Below are positions 9,801 to 15,714 of a stretch of DNA of 37,939 nt, piece by piece. The notes beneath the pieces were generated by a model. That model had not been told where the DNA came from. It worked only from the letters and a program-made list of their open reading frames with translations, and made no database searches. The DNA lies in contig JARIEY010000009.1 of NCBI GenBank assembly GCA_031127085.1, positions 1 through 37,939 of the forward strand, read 5' to 3'. The stretch comes from Gemmatimonadota bacterium. GTDB lineage: Bacteria; Gemmatimonadota; Gemmatimonadetes; Gemmatimonadales; Gemmatimonadaceae. Position 1 is the stretch's first letter. The number at the start of each line of letters is the position of its first letter. Position numbers and translations under genes: made by a program.

Positions 9801-10007
9801 AATGTGCTGCGCGCGGCGACGATCAACGGGGCCGAGTCGTTGGGGCTCGATGCGGACATTGGCTCGCTGGCCAAGGGGAAGCTGGCCGACCTGCTGGTGC
9901 TCGATCGCAATCCGCTGGAAAGCATCCGGCACAGCAGTGCGATCCGGTGGGTGATGGCCAACGGTCGGCTCTATGAGGCCGCCACGATGACGCCGGCCGG
10001 GCGGTAA
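6825..10007 (+). CDS. Secreted TolB-type beta-propeller fused to an amidohydrolase
   Basis: 1060 residues with a Sec signal (RLLRRALSPVALALCAASAAAQ). Residues about 55-650 contain repeated WD40-like PD40 blades, each with an SPDG core (for example ISPDGRTLVF, WSPDGTRIAF, WSPDGRRLVY, FSPDGQRVVF). From about residue 690 to the end there is an amidohydrolase. It shows HAH at His725 and His727, KSYNQ, VEHN with His870, and GAHGQLQG with His969, and ends with the AKGKLADLLVLD strand. Proteins of this architecture are common in Bacteroidota-like and soil bacteria and are usually annotated as amidohydrolase or imidazolonepropionase-related. The substrate is unknown. The propeller may gate access or bind peptides. 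It is the second secreted amidohydrolase in the window. No Shine-Dalgarno sequence is evident. Confidence 0.92.
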   Translation: MTRLLRRALSPVALALCAASAAAQDEPKPGTPTIPAKWDVLAKHGPSKDLTFETSEGTWMSVDISPDGRTLVFDLLGDLYTLPIEGGKAALLRGGPAYETMPRWSPDGTRIAFTSDRDGIENLWTMAADGSDLRQVSKEKERQVSNPAWTPDGRFLIGRKHFRNTRSLGSGEMWLYHVAGGAGIKLTDRRNWEQNATEPTVSPDGRYVYFSEDVSPGGGFQYNRNPHAVVYVIQRLDRETGERTTWIGGNGGSLRPTLSPNGKTLAFVRRVGIKSVLTLHDQESGKERALWDGLDHDQQEAWAIFGTYPGFDWTPDGSALVLWAQGKLWRVDAASGATRNIPFTASVTQTITEAVRFPQAVAPDSFDVKMLRWVSVSPDQRQVAYTALGKLYVRTLPDGAPRRVTTAARGLELYPAWSPDGRRLVYASYDEDSLGAIRTVAIDGSAPRRLTTRPGHYIAPQFSPDGQRVVFRRTGGDQLRSVEHSREQGIYVVSADGGDPAFVTREGSDPRFMRSGNRLFLSSSEGEKAALISVNLTGGERRVHLVAENATEFAPSPDEQYIAWAERFNAFVAPFAATGRAVSIGPSTTDIPVRRVSRDAGTDLHWSADSKTMFWTLGPQLFTRALSETFAFETADSATVRKEPEPSGRAISFRAPTAKPTGVVALTGGTAITMNGREVIRNATIVVDGNRITAIGAAGAVKVPAGARRVDVSGKYIVPGFVDAHAHIGTGSAGITALRNSQMLQAMAFGVTTMHDPSNATDMVFSASEMQKSGALAVAPRLFSTGTILYGAEGSIKAITTTFDEALTHLRRMQAVGAFSVKSYNQPRRDARQQIVEAARQLGMEVVPEGGSTFFFNMTHVLDGHTTVEHNLPVAPLYGDVLKVFAASKTGYTPTLIVNYGGLSGEYYWYAYDEVWKDERLRRFMFPGALEARARRRETAAQDDWSFQATSRAAKALNDLGVRVNTGAHGQLQGLGLHWEMWMLAQGGMSPHNVLRAATINGAESLGLDADIGSLAKGKLADLLVLDRNPLESIRHSSAIRWVMANGRLYEAATMTPAGR

Positions 10008-10050
10008 CCGGAGCGGGTTGGGCTCGGGTGCATGCCCCGGGGCCGGGCCG

Positions 10051-10143
10051 CTGCGGGCACCTGCTCTCCGGAACTGCGGCTGCCCGTAGGACGTTACTGA
10101 GGGAGCCAACGCCGGCGACGTCCACAACGGATGTCGCCGGTGT
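10051..10143 (+). promoter_or_regulatory. Candidate structured 5' leader of the TerC-family gene (two long hairpins)
   Basis: Two stems precede the ATG at 10165. In the first, 10051-10059 pairs with 10081-10089 (9 bp, one G-U). In the second, 10109-10123 pairs with 10129-10143 (15 bp, two G-U pairs) around an ACAAC loop. The spacer between them is 10090-10108 and includes TTACTGAGGGAG. The second hairpin ends 21 bases before the start codon. TerC/Alx genes in other bacteria are often controlled by the yybP-ykoY Mn2+ riboswitch. I do not find its GGGGAGUAG core here, so class membership is not claimed. The G-U pairs suggest RNA structure rather than a protein operator. Confidence 0.45.
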
Positions 10144-10164
10144 CATATCTGCCTCTTCGGTCCC

Positions 10165-11127
10165 ATGGAACATACTGGCACGCCGATGCTTTATGCGGGC
10201 TTCACCGCGCTTGTTGTGGTGCTGCTCGCCGTCGATTTCCTGCTCCTGCGCGCGCAGGGGAGCCACAAGGTATCGGTCAAGGAAGCCGCCCTCTGGTCGG
10301 TGGTCTGGGTGTTCGCCGCGGCCGCCTTTGGCGGCTGGTTCTGGTGGCACCTGAACGGGACGTATGGCCCCACGGTGGCCAACGAGAAGACGCTCCAATA
10401 CGCGACGGGCTACCTCATCGAGAAGGGGCTCGCCATCGAGAACGTCTTCGTCTGGATTACGATCTTCTCCTACTTCGCTATTCCGGCCGAGCTCCAGAAG
10501 CGCGTCCTGCTCTGGGGCGTGGTGGGGGCGATCGCGATGCGGGCGGTGCTCATTTACCTGGGCGCGCTGCTCATTGAGCAGTTCACGTGGATCTTCTACG
10601 TGTTCGGCCTGTTCCTGATCGCGACGGGCATCAAGATGTTCTTCTTCACGGGCAAGAAGAGCGACCTCGGCACCAACCCGCTGCTGCGGTGGCTGCGTGG
10701 TCACCTGCGCATCACCGACACGCTGCACGGCGAGCAGTTCTCCGTGCTCGAGGCGGGCAAGCGCGCGCTGACGCCGCTGGCCCTGGTGCTGGTGCTGGTG
10801 GAAGTGAGCGACGTGATCTTCGCCGTGGACAGCATTCCCGCGATCTTCGCGGTGACGGGCGATCCGTTCGTCGTCTTCACTGCGAACACGTTCGCCATTC
10901 TCGGCCTGCGCGCGATGTACTTCATGCTGGCCGACATGGCGGATCACTTCCATCTGCTCGGCTACGGCTTGGCCGTGATCGTCACCCTGGTCGGCGTGAA
11001 GATGATGCTGATGGACATCTACAAGATCCCGATTCTGGCGATGCTCGGCACCGTGGGCGTCGTGCTGGTGCTGTCGGTCGTGGCGAGTTTGATGGTGAAG
11101 CCGCCGGCCGCCGCGCGCGGGGCGTAA
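10165..11127 (+). CDS. TerC/Alx-family integral membrane protein (likely metal ion, Mn2+ exporter type)
   Basis: 320 residues with about nine hydrophobic segments across the inner membrane. Family motifs are visible: KGLAIENVFVW in the first half and EVSDVIFAVDSIPA near residue 212, both carrying the acidic residues typical of the TerC fold, followed by ANTFAILGLRAMYF. E. coli Alx of the same family takes part in manganese homeostasis, so a metal-export role is the leading inference. No tellurite-resistance partner genes are nearby, so a ter-operon function is unlikely. The gene is preceded by a two-hairpin leader and followed by a 10-bp hairpin. No Shine-Dalgarno sequence is seen before the ATG. 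Confidence 0.92.
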   Translation: MEHTGTPMLYAGFTALVVVLLAVDFLLLRAQGSHKVSVKEAALWSVVWVFAAAAFGGWFWWHLNGTYGPTVANEKTLQYATGYLIEKGLAIENVFVWITIFSYFAIPAELQKRVLLWGVVGAIAMRAVLIYLGALLIEQFTWIFYVFGLFLIATGIKMFFFTGKKSDLGTNPLLRWLRGHLRITDTLHGEQFSVLEAGKRALTPLALVLVLVEVSDVIFAVDSIPAIFAVTGDPFVVFTANTFAILGLRAMYFMLADMADHFHLLGYGLAVIVTLVGVKMMLMDIYKIPILAMLGTVGVVLVLSVVASLMVKPPAAARGA

Positions 11128-11153
11128 TCGCGCGCCGCTGGGTGGCGCGCGAT
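11127..11153 (+). terminator. 10-bp hairpin at the end of the TerC-family gene
   Basis: 11127-11136 pairs perfectly with 11144-11153 around a 7-base loop, starting at the last base of the stop codon. No T tract follows. Probable U-less terminator or mRNA end. Confidence 0.45.
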
Positions 11154-11176
11154 GTGAGGGAACATCATGCGACGGA

Positions 11177-11200
11177 ACGCCGTGCGATTGCGCACGGCGT
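11177..11200 (+). other. 10-bp hairpin just upstream of the CYTH gene
   Basis: ACGCCGTGCG (11177-11186) pairs perfectly with 11191-11200 around an ATTG loop, ending 23 bases before the ATG at 11224. It may be a second terminator in series with the hairpin at 11127 or a leader structure of the CYTH gene. The CYTH gene has no visible Shine-Dalgarno sequence. Confidence 0.35.
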
Positions 11201-11223
11201 CTCCTTGGCACCACTCTTTTCCC

Positions 11224-11742
11224 ATGCCACGCAACATTGAGATTAAGGCGCGCATCGCCAGCGTTGCCGCGCTGGTGCCGAGGGCCGCGGCGATCGCCAA
11301 TCAGGGACCGACGCAGATTGCGCAGGATGACACGTTCTTTCCCTGCGACGCGGGGCGACTGAAGTTGCGCGCCTTCAGCGATGGCAGCGGTGAGCTGATC
11401 TTCTACCGCCGTGCCGATCAGCAGGGGCCCAAGGAGTCATACTACCTGTTGTCGCGCACCGCCGATGCGGCCGCGCTGCGGGAGCTGATGACTCAGGCGT
11501 ACGGACAGCGTGGGCGCGTGGTGAAGCAGCGGACGCTCTTCCTGGCGCAGCGCACGCGCATCCATCTGGATGTGGTCGACGGGTTGGGCGACTTCCTCGA
11601 GTTGGAGGTCGTGCTCGAGGACCACGAATCGACGGCGACCGGCGTGGCCGTGGCCCACGAGGTGATGGCGTCGCTGGGCGTGGCGCCGTCGCAGTTGATC
11701 GACGGCGCATACGTGGATCTCCTCTCGGCGGGCTCGGCGTAG
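11224..11742 (+). CDS. CYTH-domain protein (class IV adenylate cyclase / triphosphatase superfamily)
   Basis: 172 residues forming one CYTH triphosphate-tunnel domain: N-terminal RNIEIKAR, LKLR at about residues 41-44, ELIFYRR, KQRTLFL, RIHLD, and the acidic strand FLELEVVLED with the final Gly-Ala-Tyr-hydrophobic run (DGAYVDLL). CYTH proteins bind triphosphorylated substrates with divalent metal. Activities range from adenylate cyclase to tri- or thiamine-triphosphatase, and this one cannot be assigned. The usual ExExK tunnel motif reads NIEIK, so the first Glu is Asn. Start ATG 11224 was chosen because it begins the domain exactly. An upstream in-frame ATG at 11167 would add unrelated residues and run through the hairpin at 11177. 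Confidence 0.88.
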   Translation: MPRNIEIKARIASVAALVPRAAAIANQGPTQIAQDDTFFPCDAGRLKLRAFSDGSGELIFYRRADQQGPKESYYLLSRTADAAALRELMTQAYGQRGRVVKQRTLFLAQRTRIHLDVVDGLGDFLELEVVLEDHESTATGVAVAHEVMASLGVAPSQLIDGAYVDLLSAGSA

Positions 11743-11760
11743 CCGGCGCGTGCCGCGCTG

Positions 11761-13581
11761 CTACAGTGCCGGACGCTTGAGGTGCACCGTGGTCGCTTCC
11801 TGGATCTGGTGCGCAACGCTCAGAAGCACATCGTCGTGGAAGAGTGCGCCGGTGATCACGCCCCCGATGGGCTGAGGCGAGAGTGTCGGACGCGCCCGCG
11901 TGGTGTCGGCGCGTTGGCCGGGGAACCCGAACTGCGGCACGTCGAACTTGTACGGGACTACGACGCACGGATGTCCCGTCTGCGCATTGGGCGCCACATC
12001 GGCCGTCGGCGCGCCGATGAAGCAGTCCAGGTCCCTCATGAACACGCCCCACGCCTGCACCAGCGCCAGCCGGCGGCGCTGGTTCTGCACGTACTCGAAA
12101 GCGCGCACCGCGCGGCCGGCCACGAAGCGCGGGTTCCAGTCGGCGGGTGCCATAGGGCTGGTAGAGGCTGGGGCATTGCCGAACGGCGCGGGGGCACGCC
12201 CCGGGATAGGGGCCGGAAGCGCATTGAGGTCGAGGCCTATCTCCTTTGCCTTGCGCTGCACATACGCGTCGAATGCCGCCGCATATTCCACGTTCAGGCT
12301 CCCCTGGCCGACGCCGGCCACCGTAGGCCGCGCACCAATCTCCCGTGGCTTTACGCCCAGCGACTTCAGCGTGTCGACCAATTCCTTGGGGGCGGCCGGG
12401 TCCACCCCGATGCGCAGCGTGGAGAGCTTCAGCGCGCGATCGAAGTGGAACGGCGTGGTGATCGTCGATGGATCCTTGTCATCGACGCCGTGGTAGGCGT
12501 TGAAGACCATCGCGCAGTCTTCTGCCGTGCGGCAGAGCGGTCCCACGCGATCCTGCGACCAGGCGAGCACCATCCCGCCGTGCCGTGTGGTGCGTCCAAA
12601 TGTTGGGCGCAGTGCGCTCAGCCCGCAGCGAATGGCTGGCGAGACGATGGAGCCCTGCGTCTCCGTGCCGATCGCGAATGCCACGCAGCCGGCGGCAGTC
12701 GCAGAGGCTGGGCCGGCCGATGATCCGCTTGAACCGATGCTGAGGTTCCACGGGTTGTTGGTGCGACCACCAAACCACTGGTCATTCTGCGCAAACAGCC
12801 CCGTGGAAAGCTTGGCCACGAGTACCGCACCGGCGTTGCGCAACCGCACGACGATCTCGGCGTCCTCGTCGATGACGCGGTCCTTGAAATCCGAGGCCCC
12901 CCACGTGGTGGGAACGCCGCCTCGCGTACTGAACAGGTCCTTGAGGCCATAGGGCAGGCCGTGCAGTGGACCGCGGTATTTGCCGGCAGCGATCTCCTGA
13001 TCGGCGCCTCGCGCCTCCTCGCGCGCCGACGCTTCCATGAGCGTCACCACACAGTTCAGCGTGGGGTTCAGCCGCTTCAGGCGTTCCAGGTAAATGTCGG
13101 TGAGCCGCACGGAGGTCAACTTGCGGGCCTTGATCAATGCGGCCTGACGGTGCGCCGGGAGGAACGCGATGTCCTCGTCACTCGCCGGCACCGCACCCTT
13201 GAAGGGACGCACGGTGAATGCGGTGCGCGCAAAGGCCGCCGCGCCACGCTCGCGGAGCAGCGTGTCCAACAGCGCGCCGGTCCCGCCAGGATAGGCCTGG
13301 AACTGGAGCGCCGGCGCCTCGCCATTGCCGAGTGGCAGCGGGGGCGTTCCCTGCGCGGGTGCCTGAGGCGGAGTGAACGAGGGATCGTCTGCCACGAGCG
13401 GATCGGGCACCGGCGCGCCCATGGCCCGCGCGGCCGATGCGCCGAAGGTGCTCGCCGCTGCCGCGGCCAGCGAATAGAGCATGAAATGTCTGCGGTCGAT
13501 GCCGCTCTCGGCTTCCAGTCGTTCCGCCATCGCGGCGATTCGGGGTTCCAGGGCGTCGAGGCGATCGTGATCGATGCTCAT
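11761..13581 (-). CDS. Tat-exported amidase-signature hydrolase
   Basis: Amidase-signature enzyme that cleaves a C-N bond through the Ser-cisSer-Lys triad. The candidates are Lys214 in GLKDLF, Ser287 in the GSSGSS region and Ser311 in TETQGSIVSPA. Residues 30-31 are a twin arginine (DRRHFML) before a hydrophobic Ala-rich segment ending ASAARA, which indicates Tat export of a folded enzyme. At 606 residues it is longer than GatA because of the leader and a linker of about 60 Pro/Ala-rich residues (about 54-98). The start was set at ATG 13581, since an upstream ATG at 13647 adds 22 residues without domain features. There is no GatB or GatC partner nearby, so a tRNA amidotransferase role is unlikely. 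The substrate is unknown. Convergent with the CYTH gene. Confidence 0.92.
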   Translation of the reverse strand: MSIDHDRLDALEPRIAAMAERLEAESGIDRRHFMLYSLAAAAASTFGASAARAMGAPVPDPLVADDPSFTPPQAPAQGTPPLPLGNGEAPALQFQAYPGGTGALLDTLLRERGAAAFARTAFTVRPFKGAVPASDEDIAFLPAHRQAALIKARKLTSVRLTDIYLERLKRLNPTLNCVVTLMEASAREEARGADQEIAAGKYRGPLHGLPYGLKDLFSTRGGVPTTWGASDFKDRVIDEDAEIVVRLRNAGAVLVAKLSTGLFAQNDQWFGGRTNNPWNLSIGSSGSSAGPASATAAGCVAFAIGTETQGSIVSPAIRCGLSALRPTFGRTTRHGGMVLAWSQDRVGPLCRTAEDCAMVFNAYHGVDDKDPSTITTPFHFDRALKLSTLRIGVDPAAPKELVDTLKSLGVKPREIGARPTVAGVGQGSLNVEYAAAFDAYVQRKAKEIGLDLNALPAPIPGRAPAPFGNAPASTSPMAPADWNPRFVAGRAVRAFEYVQNQRRRLALVQAWGVFMRDLDCFIGAPTADVAPNAQTGHPCVVVPYKFDVPQFGFPGQRADTTRARPTLSPQPIGGVITGALFHDDVLLSVAHQIQEATTVHLKRPAL

Positions 13582-13743
13582 TGCGGTCTCTGGTAGGGGC
13601 GGCTGGCGCAACAGACGTGCCCAGAGTTTATGCCCCCGCGCCTTCAAGCGGCAGAGCGGCGCAGATGGCGGCCGCCGGGCGTCGAGTCAGGGCGGCCGCG
13701 TTCGTGTCGGCGTCCTCCCTCGCGAACGGCGGCCCGTTCCTGC

Positions 13744-13751
13744 TAGCTTCC
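13744..13751 (+). promoter_or_regulatory. Possible -10 element TAGCTTCC of the cupredoxin lipoprotein gene
   Basis: TAnnTT core 24 bases before the ATG at 13776, the same spacing as the element at 6793. Weaker match to TAnnTTTG. Confidence 0.3.
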
Positions 13752-13775
13752 CCAGTCCCCCAACGAGCGAGTGCG

Positions 13776-14381
13776 ATGCGCTTTCCCTATCCGGTCGTGC
13801 TGAGTGCGCTCGTGGTCGCCTGCAGCGGCGGCGGAGATTCAACGGCCCCCGGCGACACGGCCGGCGTGGCGTCGGTTTCGCTCAATGTCACCTCCGCGCA
13901 GTTGGGGGTTGGGCAGACGCTCCAACTCTCGGCGACGCCGCTGACCAGCACGGGGACGGTTACGTCGGGCACGGCCTCGTGGAGTTCGAGTGCGCCGGCC
14001 GTGGCAACGGTGTCATCCACTGGGCTCGTCAGCGCGGTGGCCGCCGGTGTGTCGACGATCTCGGCGGCAGTCGGCGGCCGCACGGGGACGGCCACCGTCA
14101 CCGTAAGCGCCGCCGGGGGAGCGTATCCGCTGGCGGCGGAAGTCACGATGCCCGGCAATACGTTCTCGCCGTTTCTCACCACCATTGGTGTGGGCGGCAC
14201 CGTCACGTTCCGGTTCGGCTCCGTCGATCACAACGTGCTCTTCGCGGCCATCACCGGGCGGCCGGCCGACATCCAGATCACGCGCAACGTCAACGTCGCG
14301 CGCACGTTCAACGCGCGCGGCCTCTTCCCGTACGACTGCTCCGTGCATCCGGGGATGAGCGGGCAGGTGGAAGTGAAGTAG
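13776..14381 (+). CDS. Lipoprotein with Ig-like (BIG_2) and cupredoxin domains
   Basis: 201 residues. The lipoprotein signal ends VVA-Cys16, followed by GGG. Residues about 30-112 form a bacterial Ig-like domain (ATVSSTGLVSAVAAG, then TATVTV). Residues 120-201 form a plastocyanin-like fold with a complete type 1 copper set: His152 in DHNV, then Cys188-x2-His191-x2-Met194 in YDCSVHPGM. It is therefore predicted to be a periplasmic or surface electron carrier or copper-binding protein tethered by lipid. No redox partner gene is adjacent. I start at ATG 13776 because upstream in-frame codons lie before the signal peptide. It is convergent with the DUF1501 gene, with only 12 bases between the stops. 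Confidence 0.88.
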   Translation: MRFPYPVVLSALVVACSGGGDSTAPGDTAGVASVSLNVTSAQLGVGQTLQLSATPLTSTGTVTSGTASWSSSAPAVATVSSTGLVSAVAAGVSTISAAVGGRTGTATVTVSAAGGAYPLAAEVTMPGNTFSPFLTTIGVGGTVTFRFGSVDHNVLFAAITGRPADIQITRNVNVARTFNARGLFPYDCSVHPGMSGQVEVK

Positions 14382-14393
14382 CCCTCGCCTCGC

Positions 14394-15692
14394 CTACTTC
14401 GTGACGCCCTGGAACGTCGGGGTGTAGCCCGGGAAGATGAGGTCGAGGTTCGGGTTGCCCAGCCGGTTCTTCACGATCTCGGCGAGCACGTCGCGGTGAT
14501 CCACCGTCACCTTCACGTCCTGGCTGTCGGCCAGATTTTCCCGCGCCAGCGGCATCCAGTTCTTGGTGTGCACGCGGCCGCCGGCGATCTGCTTGCCCAT
14601 GACGAACATGCAGCTGCCGCGCCCGTGGTCCGTGCCCTGCGAGCCGTTCTCACGAACATTCCGGCCGAACTCCGACATCGCCACGACCGTCACGTTGTAG
14701 TTGCCGTTGCCCTGTAGCACGTCGGCCCAGAAGGCGCCCAGCCCGTTGGAGAAGTCGGTCATCAGCGTGGCCATCAGCCCCGACAGCGGATTCTGCGTCT
14801 GGTGCGTGTCCCAGCCGCCGATGTCCACCTGGATCGCCTCCACGCCCACGTCCGCCTTGATGAGCGCGGCCGCCGATCGCAGGCCGCGACCAAAGCTCGA
14901 GTTGGGATACGTGGCCCCGTTGGCCGGCGCGTAGGTGCTGATGTTGAGCGAGGCCAGCAGCGAGAGCGTGGCGGCGGCGTCGAGCGCGGCGCTGCGCACG
15001 GGTTCTTCGGTCAGCGCGTAGTTGGCGTTGAGCCAGGCCTGACGTGCCGTGCGCGTGGTGCTGCTGCCGGCCAGCACGTAGTTCGCGGGATCCGGGATGG
15101 GGAGCACTTTCGGGGCTCCCTCGAGTGCGTTGGGGAGTCCCTGCGACACCGACAGTGCGCGCAGCGTCGCGGCGGTGCTCATGGGCGGCACGGTGGCGAG
15201 GTGCCGGCCGAGCCAGCCGGTAGAAACCGAGGGATCAGCGGCCTTGCCGACTTCGATGAACCGTTGGGCATCGAAGTGCGACCGTGAGTTGTACGAGAGG
15301 CCAGCGCCCTGAATCACCAGCAACTGGCCGGCCTGATAGCTCGGCAGCAGACCGAGCATCGCGGGCGCAAAGCCCCACATCGTGCTGTCGAGCGCCGTCG
15401 CCTTGGCGGTGCCAGAGGCGTCGGGGCGCGGGATCGCGATGGTCGAGCGCCCTGTGTAGTAGTTGGTGTCGCCCCACGGGACGCACAACGACAGCCCGTC
15501 CGCACCGCCGCGCATGAACACGTGCACGATGATGTCGCGCGTGCTCGCGGTCGGAGCGAGGATGACCCGTGGGAGCCACTCAGGGACGGCGGCGGCGAAA
15601 ACCGACGCGCCCGCCGCGTTCATCACGAATCGGCGCCGCGAGAGCGCGGCGTATTCGTCGCAGCCGCAGGCTTCGTGTTCGCGATCGCTCAT
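14394..15692 (-). CDS. DUF1501 family protein with Tat signal
   Basis: 432 residues. SRRRFVMNAAGASVFAAAVPEW at residues 18-39 is a Tat leader. Downstream motifs are typical of DUF1501 (alkaline-phosphatase-superfamily-like secreted proteins): FMRGGADGLSLCVPWGD, LPSYQAGQL, DIGGWDTHQ, MSEFGRNVRENGSQGTDHGRG. The DTH, DHG and SEFGR stretches are where the superfamily places metal and phosphate ligands, but activity is not established for the family. It lies 22 bases after the DUF1800 gene on the same strand with GGAG before its ATG. This pairing is a well-known conserved two-gene unit of unknown function. Confidence 0.92.
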   Translation of the reverse strand: MSDREHEACGCDEYAALSRRRFVMNAAGASVFAAAVPEWLPRVILAPTASTRDIIVHVFMRGGADGLSLCVPWGDTNYYTGRSTIAIPRPDASGTAKATALDSTMWGFAPAMLGLLPSYQAGQLLVIQGAGLSYNSRSHFDAQRFIEVGKAADPSVSTGWLGRHLATVPPMSTAATLRALSVSQGLPNALEGAPKVLPIPDPANYVLAGSSTTRTARQAWLNANYALTEEPVRSAALDAAATLSLLASLNISTYAPANGATYPNSSFGRGLRSAAALIKADVGVEAIQVDIGGWDTHQTQNPLSGLMATLMTDFSNGLGAFWADVLQGNGNYNVTVVAMSEFGRNVRENGSQGTDHGRGSCMFVMGKQIAGGRVHTKNWMPLARENLADSQDVKVTVDHRDVLAEIVKNRLGNPNLDLIFPGYTPTFQGVTK

Positions 15693-15714
15693 CGCCGGCT
15701 CCGGGGGCTAGGGC

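Noticed and set aside
10008-10164. Calling the TerC leader a yybP-ykoY Mn2+ riboswitch
   Set aside because: The gene family fits, but I could not find the conserved GGGGAGUAG-type core. Only the hairpins are supported.
11761-13581. Assigning the amidase as GatA of the tRNA amidotransferase
   Set aside because: It has a Tat leader and no GatB or GatC partner nearby, so it is a secreted enzyme.
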